NCBI GenBank assembly: GCA_020852965.1 | Contig: JADYZV010000187.1 | Location: 1 to 53,836 of the forward strand | Reading direction: 5' to 3' | DNA from: Pirellulaceae bacterium | GTDB lineage: Bacteria; Planctomycetota; Planctomycetia; Pirellulales; Pirellulaceae | Length of the DNA stretch: 53,836 nt | Part shown: in pieces, positions 8,317 through 16,539 of the stretch | How the letters are laid out: every line of letters starts with the position of its first letter | How positions within the stretch are numbered: the first letter of the stretch is position 1 | Made by a program: the position numbers and the translations under genes | Notes under the pieces: model-generated | Databases searched by the model: none | What the model was told of the DNA's origin: nothing | Seen by the model: the letters and a program-made list of their open reading frames with translations, nothing else

Positions 8317-9378
8317 TTAGCTGAGTTGACCTGAGGGTAGTCTGCCCAACATCCGATCAAGCGAGTCCGATGTTTGGTAAATAAGTGCCTCTGGATAATA
8401 CGGGTATGGATGAAAATACTCGAACGTGACATAGCCGTCATAGCCGATTCGATCGAGTGCCTGCATCACGGCAGGCCAGTTGGTTGTGCCGTCAAGCAAA
8501 GGTCGGAAGGTTTCGAGCGAGTAGTCGGTGCCTTTCTTCGTGAACTCCTTGAAGTGGATATTCTTGATGCGATTGTCCAAGATCGGAATCCAATGCTCCG
8601 CGAACTGGAACATTGAAATATTCCCCGTGTCGTAGTGAACTTGAACCGCCTCGCTTTGGAAGCTGTCGACAAATTGGTTCATCTCCATCGGTGTCATGAG
8701 AAACCCGTTGAAGAAAATATTCTCCATATTGAGCGACACGCCCCACTTTTCAGCTTGGCCAACGAGTTTGCCGATGGCCTCTTTGGCGCGACGTTCACAA
8801 ACATCATTGGCGACCGGTTCGTGATCGTCTCGCCACGGAATGTGTACCGCACCGGGGACGACGAGCAGATTGGTGACGCCCATCTGGTGCGCGGCGCCCG
8901 CCATCAATCCGGCAAGCTCGATACCGCGATTGCGTTTAGACACATCGTTACTTGTCAGCGGATATGGCCAGAACAGAAAACTACATAGTCCACTGATATC
9001 GATGCCGACTTCGTCGGCCATGTGACGGATCGCGAGCAGGTCGTTGTCGGACGCCTTGGGCGACAAGTCGTTATCCAAGTCGTAATTCAGCTCGATGCCA
9101 TCGAAGCCAGCCTTCTTGGCCAGTTGCATGCACTCCTTCAAGGTCATTCGCTCAGGATAGGGGAAGGCCCACAAGTTGATCGACTTGCGAAACGAGTACT
9201 TCGTTGGCGATTGACACCGGTCGTCGACGGAAGTCGTGTTCGCGGTTACCAGCGCTGAATTCGTGCCAAGTGCGTCAGACGCTATGACAGTTGATGCAGT
9301 CGCCGTTGCAGCTATACCGCTCAATAGCGCATCTCGTCGCGACATACGATGGTTTTGGGCAAACGGATCTATCGACAT
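8317..9378 (-). CDS. TAT-exported sugar phosphate isomerase/epimerase-family TIM barrel (hydroxypyruvate isomerase-like)
   Basis: The 353-residue product opens with a twin-arginine leader (MSRRDALLSGIAATATASTV, from residue 12), so it is exported folded. The body is an AP-endonuclease-2-type TIM barrel: FDGIELNYD near residue 95, NLLVVPGAVHIPW, VSLNMENIFFNGF, VQVHYDTGNI and YDGYVTFEYFHPYPYYP. Metal-binding Glu and His residues sit in the ENIF, HYDTGN and FEYF segments. Planctomycetes carry many exported proteins of this type, thought to act on unusual sugars, but the substrate here is unknown. The ATG at 9378 has GGGG 8 nt upstream. Confidence 0.78.
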   Translation of the reverse strand: MSIDPFAQNHRMSRRDALLSGIAATATASTVIASDALGTNSALVTANTTSVDDRCQSPTKYSFRKSINLWAFPYPERMTLKECMQLAKKAGFDGIELNYDLDNDLSPKASDNDLLAIRHMADEVGIDISGLCSFLFWPYPLTSNDVSKRNRGIELAGLMAGAAHQMGVTNLLVVPGAVHIPWRDDHEPVANDVCERRAKEAIGKLVGQAEKWGVSLNMENIFFNGFLMTPMEMNQFVDSFQSEAVQVHYDTGNISMFQFAEHWIPILDNRIKNIHFKEFTKKGTDYSLETFRPLLDGTTNWPAVMQALDRIGYDGYVTFEYFHPYPYYPEALIYQTSDSLDRMLGRLPSGQLS

Positions 9379-9691
9379 ATCGAGCCCCTATTCATTTTGG
9401 TCACTATTGTCGTAACTGACGTTCGATTGGAAACACCCCGAACACACTATTGTAATGCGCGAATGACAAGACGTGATGATGGTTAGGGTGACTCGCGCAA
9501 ATTCGCGAAGGTGCAAGGTATTCCAATGCGGATTCCCATCGAGCCCTGCGTCCTGGCGGTCGTTAACACCATCCATGTATTCGATTGTAAATCGACTGTC
9601 CCCAGCCAAATCGGGAACAGGTGGCAATGCTTGCGCTGCGGGTTATAATGTCTTGCTAAACTGCAATTAATATCAAGAGAGAGTTCGCCAG
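9379..9691. other. Divergent intergenic region (313 bp)
   Basis: It separates the minus-strand isomerase gene from the plus-strand phosphatase-like gene and must hold promoters for both. A consensus -10 hexamer for the plus-strand gene is listed separately. On the minus strand a TACAAT lies near 9450, but I cannot pair it with a convincing -35. Otherwise I see no gene or repeat. Confidence 0.4.
9644..9649 (+). promoter_or_regulatory. Candidate -10 box (TATAAT) for the LMW-phosphatase-like gene
   Basis: A perfect TATAAT lies 43 bp before the ATG at 9692, and the only purine-rich Shine-Dalgarno candidate (AAGAGAGAG) follows it. No good -35 hexamer is seen at 16-18 bp, so the promoter may depend on an activator or an alternative sigma factor. 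Confidence 0.4.
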
Positions 9692-10645
9692 ATGATCGCA
9701 TTGCTATTGAGTATTCTGCTTGCAGAGTTGCCTGCGGAGTCGCCAGACGTAGGGTTGTTCGTTCGTTCCGTGTGGCTGTTCCAACAGCAAGGTACGCCAG
9801 CGGCAGGCCAAGACGAAAAGCTCAAGTCGTCACTAGCGAAAGCGATCGCCAACAACGGCGAAATAACACTAGAGGAATTGGACGGATTGATGACACACGA
9901 ACGCTTTCAGAAAATTGCTGGCGATGACATGGCAATGGATCTGGCGGATGTCGCCCGCGCGCTGGAAACTGACATGCCGGCTAGCCGAGCCAAATTGCAT
10001 GAAAAACTGCGCAGCCATGCCGACTACCTGACGACGACCTTCGACATGATGGATGAACCTCATCGGCAAGCCGCACATAGATTGGCGGAGTGGATAGTAG
10101 CCAATTACGAGACAGGCAAGCCGATTGAAGCCATCGTGGTCTGCACGGGAAATTCACGCAGAAGCATTCTCGGTTCCAGCATGGGTAATATGGCAGCAGC
10201 CTATTACGGACTGAACGTCCACTTTTACTCGGGCGGCACTGCGCCGAGCGCTTTCAACCGTCGCACAGTGGCGGCCCTGCGCGATGCCGGCTTCGATGTC
10301 ACAGAAACCGGTACCGAAGCAACGCGTGGATCTGCAAAAACGCTGAATCCCAAGCTTCGCATTCGGTGGGGGGAAGGGTTGGAAACGATCGAGTTCTCTA
10401 AGCGATTCTCCGACGAAAGTAATCCCCGCAACGGCTTCGCTGCGCTGATGGTTTGCAGTGAAGCAGATGCAGAGTGCCCGACCGTCCCCGGTGCCGCGCT
10501 GCGGCTGTCGACGCCCTACCTGGATCCCAAAGTGTACGACGGAAGCGCTTATGAGGCGGCCAAGTATAATGAACGTCGCGACGATATTGGCCGCATGATG
10601 CTCGCAGCACTATGTCAGGTGCGCCGCGAAATCAATGCCAAGTAA
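9692..10645 (+). CDS. Secreted protein with LMW protein-tyrosine-phosphatase/arsenate-reductase-like domain
   Basis: A short hydrophobic leader (MIALLLSILLAELPAES) suggests export. Residues ~30-140 are helical with no recognised domain. From ~145 a low-molecular-weight phosphatase fold begins. The P-loop is CTGNSRRS, with Cys151 and Arg157 in the CX5R spacing, in the context VVCTGNSRRSILGSSMGN. SGGTAPSAFNRRTVAALRDAGFDV follows, as in ArsC/Wzb enzymes, and a late Asp sits near YLDPKVYDG. The family works in the cytosol on phosphotyrosine or arsenate. An exported copy with a helical N-terminal extension is unusual, and the true reaction is unknown. Confidence 0.68.
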   Translation: MIALLLSILLAELPAESPDVGLFVRSVWLFQQQGTPAAGQDEKLKSSLAKAIANNGEITLEELDGLMTHERFQKIAGDDMAMDLADVARALETDMPASRAKLHEKLRSHADYLTTTFDMMDEPHRQAAHRLAEWIVANYETGKPIEAIVVCTGNSRRSILGSSMGNMAAAYYGLNVHFYSGGTAPSAFNRRTVAALRDAGFDVTETGTEATRGSAKTLNPKLRIRWGEGLETIEFSKRFSDESNPRNGFAALMVCSEADAECPTVPGAALRLSTPYLDPKVYDGSAYEAAKYNERRDDIGRMMLAALCQVRREINAK

Positions 10646-10658
10646 GCTTCGAATTTCT

Positions 10659-10700
10659 TAGCCGTTCACGCGACTGAATTGCTAAAATCGTGAACGGCTA
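10659..10700. terminator. Bidirectional hairpin between convergent genes
   Basis: A perfect 12-bp inverted repeat, TAGCCGTTCACG (10659-10670) and CGTGAACGGCTA (10689-10700), with an 18-nt loop, lies between the stops of the phosphatase-like gene and the convergent hydrolase gene. There is no long T run on either side, so the terminator call rests on position and stem quality. Confidence 0.55.
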
Positions 10701-10727
10701 ATCCCCGTTTATGAGTTTGACAAAGCA

Positions 10728-12125
10728 CTATTTCAACCAACGGTCCAGCCAAGCAAAAGCGTCAGCCTGCATGGCCTCGTCGAACCTATGACCACCAGGG
10801 TAGAATTTCCCGGAGTAATTCTTCGGCGCATTAACTTTGGTGAACACTTCTTGCAGTATGGCGTCGGCGCGTTGCATTTCGGGAAGCGTGTACAAGTCGT
10901 CTTCGGTGCAGGACTGATTCATCGTCGGCAGTGGTGCTCGAAGTCCTAAAATCTCTGGGAAATCTAGAAAACTAGGGAGTAGCGGGACGTAGGTCATCCA
11001 AGTGTGCGTAAAGGCTTTATTCATCAAAAAGTCGCGCCATGTCGTCATGAATCCGACGCAGACCGCACACTGAACTCGTTCGTCCATCCCGCCGAGCATT
11101 ACGGTGCGCAGACCACCACCGGATAACCCCGCGCAGCCGATCCGCGAGGCATCCACATCGGGGCGATCACTCAGCACCGACAAAGCGGCCTGGTCTTCAG
11201 CCAGAAAGACGCCGGGCCAAGTCGTCCCGCCACAAAATAGCGACTTGGACAAAACATGTTCATGGCCGCTCGCCCACTTGTTGTAGGCTTCGATATGCTC
11301 ACGCGATTCGGGATCATTGTCCGGCTGGCCATCGGTCCTACCTGGTCCCCAGGGTATCTCGGACATATCTTGATATTCGACGCGACGGCTTCCGAAGGCG
11401 AACGCGTCGTGGACTAACACCACGTAGCCTCGACTCGCGAGTTCGTTGGCCCAAGCTCGACCGCCATAGTACTCCTGCTGATGTTCGACCGTCAACGGAT
11501 GCTGAGGATCGGCGGTGCGCGTGATCTTGCGACGCCCGAAGTACTTGTTGCCACCATGATCGTGCAATCCCAACACGGCTGGAAGCGGGCCGCTCGCTCC
11601 TTGCGGCTTGAGCAAAATCGCCTCGGTGGCTCGGCCGTATGGCAACTGCCAGCGCAGGTGCTCGATGTCGAGTCCCTCGAATTGCTCTTGTCGTATTAAC
11701 TGAATGTCAGCAGCTTCGACCTCTGATGGTGAGGCCAGTAGCTCAGCCGTCTTGGCCCGTGCGGCGGTACGCCACGCGTCGATCCCCGGCGATTCCGCTC
11801 GCCGCAATGACAATTGAGGTGGATCTTCGACCAAACCAGCCACCCATGATCCGTACTGTCCAATGATACTCTTGGCATTCGGCGAAGCCGCTGCGTCTGA
11901 CTGCACACTGCCTGTCACACTCGATCCAACTTGCATGCCAAATGCCTTCCCTTTGAAGATGGTTGTCGCGCTTACGGCTGCCGTGGCTGCTAAGAATTGG
12001 CGGCGCGGCAGAATGTCGTTCCGATCGTCTCGAATTTCTACTTCCGTTCCCGTGGCTTCAGTCGATGCTCGTTCTGTCGACGAATCACCTGGCGGGGCAA
12101 GTCGGCAAGCATCAACATTCGGCAT
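10728..12125 (-). CDS. TAT-exported alpha/beta hydrolase (acetyl xylan esterase/dienelactone hydrolase type)
   Basis: After a Ser/Glu-rich N-terminus comes a twin-arginine leader (PRRQFLAATAAVSATTIFKG) about 40 residues in, which directs export of the folded enzyme. The hydrolase domain shows the oxyanion strand LGLHDHGGNKYFG, a nucleophile elbow GCAGLSGGGLRTVML with the catalytic Ser in GLSGG, and a late catalytic His in FYPGGHRFDEAM. These fit large serine esterases that remove acetyl or related groups from carbohydrates. I start at the ATG at 12125, 7 nt after AAGGGG. An ATG three bases earlier (12128) is nearly as good. The frame stays open to 12269, but that part includes a dispersed repeat. 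Confidence 0.75.
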   Translation of the reverse strand: MPNVDACRLAPPGDSSTERASTEATGTEVEIRDDRNDILPRRQFLAATAAVSATTIFKGKAFGMQVGSSVTGSVQSDAAASPNAKSIIGQYGSWVAGLVEDPPQLSLRRAESPGIDAWRTAARAKTAELLASPSEVEAADIQLIRQEQFEGLDIEHLRWQLPYGRATEAILLKPQGASGPLPAVLGLHDHGGNKYFGRRKITRTADPQHPLTVEHQQEYYGGRAWANELASRGYVVLVHDAFAFGSRRVEYQDMSEIPWGPGRTDGQPDNDPESREHIEAYNKWASGHEHVLSKSLFCGGTTWPGVFLAEDQAALSVLSDRPDVDASRIGCAGLSGGGLRTVMLGGMDERVQCAVCVGFMTTWRDFLMNKAFTHTWMTYVPLLPSFLDFPEILGLRAPLPTMNQSCTEDDLYTLPEMQRADAILQEVFTKVNAPKNYSGKFYPGGHRFDEAMQADAFAWLDRWLK

Positions 12126-12244
12126 CATTGTTCCCCTTAGCATGGTACATGGTGACTGGGTGGAGCGGTACGCATTGCAAGAAGTAGCTGCTTCCAGCGG
12201 TGCGGTTGACACAGAGTTTCCATTTGCTGTGGACTTTGGGGTGG

Positions 12245-12271
12245 CCAAAGCGGTGATGAATCCCCGCACTC
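12245..12271 (+). repeat. Dispersed 27-bp repeat B, copy 1
   Basis: This is one of three near-identical copies in the window (others at 30125-30151 and 53682-53708). The core reads CCAAAGCGGTGATGAATCCC and continues CGCACTC. It matches copy 3 exactly over the 27 bp. The copy sits in the short gap between the hydroxyacid dehydrogenase stop and the hydrolase start. It can fold weakly through GCGG/CCGC. Confidence 0.8.
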
Positions 12272-12290
12272 TATAGGACTGCTCGCGCGT

Positions 12291-13262
12291 CTACGATCGG
12301 ACTGGAAACGGAAGGGGCTCGCCACGAATACCGGCTAGCAGATTGTTGGCAGCCCGCTCGGCCATCGCATTGCGCGCATCGACGGTAGCGCTGCCGATGT
12401 GAGGTAGGATCAAACAGTTGTCGAGCTGCAATAGTGGACTGTCCAGCGGCAATGGCTCGGGAGTACAGACGTCCAGCCCAGCACCAAACAAGCCCCCCCC
12501 ACGCAAAGCCTCAACCAAGGCGTCTTGCTCAACCACTTCGCCGCGAGCCGTATTGATCAGCACGCTGGTCGGCTTCATCAACGAAAGCGCCCGAGCATCG
12601 ATCAGGTGGTGGGTTGCGGGGGTGAGCGGCACGTGCAAGCTGACAAAATCGCTGGTCGCCAACAGCTCAGGCAGCTCGACATGCCGGGCTCCCCAGCGGC
12701 TATCTAGCTCCAACTTGGGTTGCCGAGCCGTATAGACGATTTTCAACTGCCAACCGCCCCACAGTCGCCGCGCAACCGCTTCACCAATACGCCCCATGCC
12801 GACGATACCCAGCGTCTTTTCGGCAAGATCGAGTCCGATCCAGCCACGCGGTTCCCAGGTCTTCCATTGGCCACCCTCAACGTCGCGTGCGCCCTGCTTC
12901 ATGCGGCGAGCCACGGCGAGCAATAGGCTGACCGCAATGTCTGCCGTGGCGTCGGTCAGCACATCGGGCGTATTGCCGACGGCTATCCCGCGACGTTCGG
13001 CTTCGGCTATGTCAATGTTGTTCGTACCCACGGCGAAGTTGCTGACGACCTTCAAGTCGCTTCCTGCGGCGTCGAAAACTTCACTATCGATACGATCGCT
13101 GAGCAAAGACAGGATGCCAACACAGCCAGCGATGCCTCGCAGCAATTCCTCGCGCGTCGGCGGCATGTTGCCTTCGTGCAATCGCAGTTGAGTCTGCTGA
13201 CGCAGCAGCTCCAAACCGACCTCGGGGATCTTGCGGGCTACGTAGATTGGCGGTTTAGTCAT
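12291..13262 (-). CDS. D-2-hydroxyacid dehydrogenase (glyoxylate/hydroxypyruvate reductase type)
   Basis: This 323-residue protein has the full family layout: an N-terminal substrate half (VGILSLLSDRIDSEVFD), VSNFAVGTNNIDIAEAERRGI, and the NAD(P)-binding GMGRIGEAVARRLWG. It then has FVSLHVPLTPATHHLID, LINTARGEVVEQDAL with the catalytic Arg in the TARG segment, the Glu in DVCTPEPLP, and the catalytic His in LPHIGSAT. Such enzymes reduce glyoxylate or hydroxypyruvate to glycolate or D-glycerate. A hydroxypyruvate isomerase-like gene lies about 3 kb away but is exported, so a shared pathway is doubtful. The length is normal. Confidence 0.85.
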   Translation of the reverse strand: MTKPPIYVARKIPEVGLELLRQQTQLRLHEGNMPPTREELLRGIAGCVGILSLLSDRIDSEVFDAAGSDLKVVSNFAVGTNNIDIAEAERRGIAVGNTPDVLTDATADIAVSLLLAVARRMKQGARDVEGGQWKTWEPRGWIGLDLAEKTLGIVGMGRIGEAVARRLWGGWQLKIVYTARQPKLELDSRWGARHVELPELLATSDFVSLHVPLTPATHHLIDARALSLMKPTSVLINTARGEVVEQDALVEALRGGGLFGAGLDVCTPEPLPLDSPLLQLDNCLILPHIGSATVDARNAMAERAANNLLAGIRGEPLPFPVRS

Positions 13263-13507
13263 CGCACTTGGTCCGCTAACTTATCTTGGATGTTCGAAAT
13301 CATTTTTAATTTGAATCTTCTCGCCAAACACCAGCACCGAAACGCGTCCGATCGTTTTGCCAGCCATCATTCATTGTCTGTCGGTTCCAGCGTCCGTGGT
13401 AGAGGGCTTGCGAAAACTGCAGTTGTTCCGCTGAACTTACTGTAAGATGACAACGCCTACGTCAATAGTGTTCGTGTTGGAACCAGGGAAGAGAGTGACG
13501 GCCTAAA

Positions 13508-14188
13508 TTGCGATTACTATTGAAATCGATTCGATGGCTCTGGTTCAGCAGCCTGTTGGTATTCATGGCGTATTGCCTATGGGGACTAATCCGCGATGGC
13601 AGTGAGCTCCGCCACTTGAAAGTAGATGCCGCGCGGCTGGAGAGGCTGGTCGGACGCATCGATACGAATGACGAACAGAAAATTCAGGTCATCAACGTTC
13701 GCAATGACGGATCGAACGAACTGTTATGGCGAGTCTACTTGCCGGCGGGACACGCATGGAATTTCTCGCACGGGTTGGCTCGCCATTATGACTCGACCAA
13801 TTCGATAAGCACTACCAAGGAACCGCAAGAGATTCTGATCCGCATTCGTTTGGTGAATCGCGACGGACGATGGGTATTGATGGTGATGAGCCCAAACAGT
13901 TGGGGGATTAGCAATCTACCGGACGGAGTTGGGGGTTTTCTCTCAGAACATTGGAACGAGTTCGATACGATGGTTGCAGCACAGGATGGAAACAAGAGCT
14001 TTTCGACCGATGAGGTGGTCTCGTTGCTCTCGGTGGAAGTCCCTGAGGCATTGATGGAGACTGCAAAGGGCGAGCTGGAAGATTCCTTCTACAAGCAACT
14101 GCAAACACAACTGCTATTTTCGGCCGAAGTCGGTACTGTCGGTGCGTTCGTGGCACGCGCCGAACGCCTCGAAATGGGGAGCCATTGA
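13508..14188 (+). CDS. Membrane-anchored protein of unknown function, first of a tandem pair
   Basis: This 226-residue product begins with a hydrophobic anchor (WLWFSSLLVFMAYCLWGL, about residues 10-27), then a short helical segment. The rest looks beta-rich and extracytoplasmic (IQVINVRNDGSNELLWRVYL, EILIRIRLVNRDGRWVLMV). I recognise no named domain. It shares its layout with the next gene: one anchor, a short helix, then I..I.V....-x-Y(L/I)P strands. The start is a TTG, because no ATG precedes the anchor. The second gene follows after 6 bp, so the pair is probably one operon. Confidence 0.6.
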   Translation: MRLLLKSIRWLWFSSLLVFMAYCLWGLIRDGSELRHLKVDAARLERLVGRIDTNDEQKIQVINVRNDGSNELLWRVYLPAGHAWNFSHGLARHYDSTNSISTTKEPQEILIRIRLVNRDGRWVLMVMSPNSWGISNLPDGVGGFLSEHWNEFDTMVAAQDGNKSFSTDEVVSLLSVEVPEALMETAKGELEDSFYKQLQTQLLFSAEVGTVGAFVARAERLEMGSH

Positions 14189-14194
14189 CCGCAG

Positions 14195-14872
14195 ATGTTG
14201 AATCCTCCAAGAACGTGGCGGCCCCGTTTAACGCTCGCACACTTGTTGCTATTGACGACCACAATTGCAATCGCTGTGGCCTACTACAGTACCCATCAAA
14301 AGTTGGCTACGATGCGAACAGCCGTCCGCAACATGCGACAATTGACGCGTGAATTGATCGTCGACAACTCATACGAAATTGCAGCGATCGAACGGGTGCC
14401 GACGCTGCCCCATGAGAATATTTTCGATATCTATATTCCATCGGTCGGTAAAACGACGGCAGGGCATGAGTTGCGCCTGGCACTAGATGGCATCGTCGGT
14501 TTTGAAACGGGTGCCAACGGATTTCCCTTACCACAAGATCAATATCCGCTGACGCCTGGACGTCATATCGTTGAAATACGTCATCGTAAAGCGGATTCCA
14601 AAAATCCCGAGAGCATGCATCGTATCGAGATATTGCTGGACGACCAAGTGGTGATGGAGCACACGCGAAGTCTTGGCTGGGTGCCTGCGGACGGCTGGTT
14701 TTCCGCAAGCTCGCTCACCGAATCCCGAGCGTTCCATCCTAGCCAACCCGCCCAACTACACCGCCGCCGCTTCCAAGTTCCAACTCTTGGCGGATCACCC
14801 AGTAGCGTTCCAGACGGTGAGCCGGCCAACGGGATTCTGTTGTGGATCGCTCCCCGCTCCCCGTCTCCCTAG
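14195..14872 (+). CDS. Membrane-anchored protein of unknown function, second of a tandem pair
   Basis: This 225-residue product has an N-terminal anchor (LTLAHLLLLTTTIAIAVAYY, about residues 12-31) and a helical stretch containing MRTAVRNMRQLTREL. A beta-rich outer domain follows (YEIAAIERVPTL, IFDIYIPSVG, LRLALDGIVGF, LTPGRHIVEIRHR, HRIEILLDDQVVMEH). The strand order and the repeated Y-I/L-P signature suggest it is a diverged duplicate of the preceding gene. The N-terminus RLTLAHLLLLTT resembles the planctomycete family whose members start with an R-L-x-L-x-x-L-L anchor. No function can be assigned. Confidence 0.6.
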   Translation: MLNPPRTWRPRLTLAHLLLLTTTIAIAVAYYSTHQKLATMRTAVRNMRQLTRELIVDNSYEIAAIERVPTLPHENIFDIYIPSVGKTTAGHELRLALDGIVGFETGANGFPLPQDQYPLTPGRHIVEIRHRKADSKNPESMHRIEILLDDQVVMEHTRSLGWVPADGWFSASSLTESRAFHPSQPAQLHRRRFQVPTLGGSPSSVPDGEPANGILLWIAPRSPSP

Positions 14873-14930
14873 TGCTTCGACCATTTTTAATCTTAGGGTT
14901 TGGTGTAGTGTGATTGCGAGACTGGAAGAA

Positions 14931-15353
14931 CTAAATATAGAACATGCAGTTGGAACTGTCTTGGCTGCGGGCGAGTAGCTCGGACATGGTGAGTCGATCG
15001 AGCACTTCGCGCTGCTGCGTCCTGACCTCTTCCCAAACCTCGTTGACCACTTGACTCAGCGGCGAAGCCTGAGTGTCTGTCGAGCTACTAGCCGCTGGGC
15101 AGACCGCGTCCACGACTTCGCCGACTGTTATGCAACTTGGCGGGCGGTCCAAGTAGAATCCGCCCGACGAACCGCGAGTACTGGTGATCAGTCCGGCAGC
15201 CCGCAATTGTTGCAGAATCTGAGTCAAGAACTGGCTCGGTATGCTCTGTTCCACGGCAATGGCCCGCGCCGGTAAGACCTCGCGCGATTCGTACTTTTCG
15301 GCCAACGCAAGCATGGCCAAGGTTGCGTAATGAGCCTTCACGGGTAACTGCAT
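14931..15353 (-). CDS. Rrf2-family transcriptional regulator
   Basis: This 140-residue protein has a winged-helix N-terminus: YATLAMLALAEKYES, IPSQFLTQILQQLRAAGLITSTRGSSGGFYLDRP is the Rrf2 recognition region. The [2Fe-2S]-type regulators IscR/NsrR carry three Cys near residues 90-105. Here that loop reads VCPAASSSTDTQASPL with a single Cys, so it is more like CymR or a cluster-free Rrf2 protein. It starts 3 bp after the cysH stop and is therefore co-transcribed with cysH. A matching operator lies in the cysH promoter, so this protein probably represses its own operon in response to sulfur or cysteine supply. Confidence 0.82.
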   Translation of the reverse strand: MQLPVKAHYATLAMLALAEKYESREVLPARAIAVEQSIPSQFLTQILQQLRAAGLITSTRGSSGGFYLDRPPSCITVGEVVDAVCPAASSSTDTQASPLSQVVNEVWEEVRTQQREVLDRLTMSELLARSQDSSNCMFYI

Positions 15354-15356
15354 GGC

Positions 15357-16208
15357 TTAGTCCGATGTGTGCAAGCCGCATTCGGTTTTGGCGAATCCGC
15401 TCCAGCGCCCCGCCCGCTCATCCTCTCCCGGTAACACGCTGCGCGTGCATGGCCAGCAGCCCACACTGGTATAGCCCTGGTCGTGTAGTGGATTGTACGG
15501 AATGTCTTCCTTGGCGATCAAACTCCACACCTCTTTCTTGGTCCAATTCGCTAGCGGGCTAACTTTCACCAAGCCGAATTTCTTGTCCCAGCCGACGATC
15601 GGCGATTTGGCTCGGTCAGGGCTCTGGTCGCGACGAATGGCGCTGGCCCAAGCTTCAAATCCCACAGCGGCCTGCCTGAGTACCGTTAGCTTGCGATCGA
15701 AGCAGCAGCGGTTGGGATCGTGGCTGTAGACCGGCCCACCATTGGCCGCCTCGTACTGCTCTACCGTCAGTGCCGGACGCTTCAACTCGACTTCGATCCC
15801 ATAACGACGTTTGACTTCTTCCCGCAGTTCGAGCGTCTCTTTGAATTGATAGCCAGTATCGAGATTGAATACAGGCGTGTCGGGAGCGATCTCGGCTAAC
15901 ATGTGCAGGATCGTCATCCCCTCGGGACCAAAAGCCGTCGCCATGGTGAATTTGGGGGCGTAACGCTGAACGGCCCAAGCCAAAATCTCTTGCGGCGTGG
16001 CCGACTCCAATTCGTCGCTCGCGGTAGCCAACTCTGCTAGCAACTCCGGCGAGGCGGTCCGTACGGGTTCACCCATCGTCACACTGCTTTTTGCTTGGAT
16101 TTCTACACGATTTGACGTCGGAGCATGTGCCTGATCAATCACCGGCAACTGCTTCGGCGAAGGTGCGCTGTCTTTCACTTTCACAATATTTCCCGTCGCT
16201 ACGCTCAT
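15357..16208 (-). CDS. cysH: Phosphoadenylyl/adenylyl-sulfate reductase, iron-sulfur type
   Basis: It reduces activated sulfate (APS or PAPS) to sulfite in sulfate assimilation. The PP-loop-type core has FTMATAFGPEGMTILHML near the N-terminal third and FNLDTGYQFKETLEL. Four Cys suited to a [4Fe-4S] cluster appear as CCFDRK and GCWPCTR. The catalytic Cys is in the C-terminal KTECGLH. The two Cys pairs point to the APS-reducing, cluster-bearing class rather than the E. coli-type PAPS reductase. I start at the ATG at 16208, with GAGG just upstream; the reading further upstream covers the promoter. The gene forms an operon with the rrf2 gene. Confidence 0.88.
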   Translation of the reverse strand: MSVATGNIVKVKDSAPSPKQLPVIDQAHAPTSNRVEIQAKSSVTMGEPVRTASPELLAELATASDELESATPQEILAWAVQRYAPKFTMATAFGPEGMTILHMLAEIAPDTPVFNLDTGYQFKETLELREEVKRRYGIEVELKRPALTVEQYEAANGGPVYSHDPNRCCFDRKLTVLRQAAVGFEAWASAIRRDQSPDRAKSPIVGWDKKFGLVKVSPLANWTKKEVWSLIAKEDIPYNPLHDQGYTSVGCWPCTRSVLPGEDERAGRWSGFAKTECGLHTSD

Positions 16209-16243
16209 TTCCTCGCCCCTCGGTTCGCCACGAAACGCACCAA

Positions 16244-16275
16244 AGTATACTATTAAGACCAATTTAGTCAAGTAT
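16244..16275 (-). promoter_or_regulatory. cysH promoter with overlapping Rrf2/IscR-like operator
   Basis: Read on the minus strand, a -35 box TTGACT (16266-16271) and a -10 box TATACT (16244-16249) are 16 bp apart, 36 bp before the ATG at 16208. A near-palindrome, ATACTTGACTAAATTGGTC (16257-16275), covers the -35 box. It resembles the type-1 IscR box, whose core is GACTA-N4-TAGTC. The half sites GACTAA and TTGGTC differ at one position. Occupancy by an Rrf2 protein would block RNA polymerase. The operator call is inference from sequence resemblance and from the rrf2 gene in the operon. Confidence 0.65.
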
Positions 16276-16539
16276 GTAGGTTTAGCAACTATTATCGGCA
16301 CTTTCAAGTTCTACGCGTTGAGAAGAATTGGCTGTCGGGCAGCTATTTCACAAGAAAGTGAGGTCGCAGTTCCCAGAAGCATCAACTTAGCGTCGCGCGG
16401 AGAATAACGGAGCGTTATCGACGAGGTTTTCGATCACATACTTGGCCGAAAATAGTTGCTTTCCATCTTCGGTGGGGCGGAAGCCCCTAGTCGCCTATAG
16501 GGAATGTAGCGCTCATGCTCCGCTCTCCGGCCGTTTCCG
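16276..16539. other. Intergenic region without recognisable gene
   Basis: It lies upstream of the cysH promoter and before the VapC remnant. I see no conserved frame, RNA or strong hairpin. The missing N-terminal part of the VapC gene may once have been here but is not readable. Confidence 0.4.
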
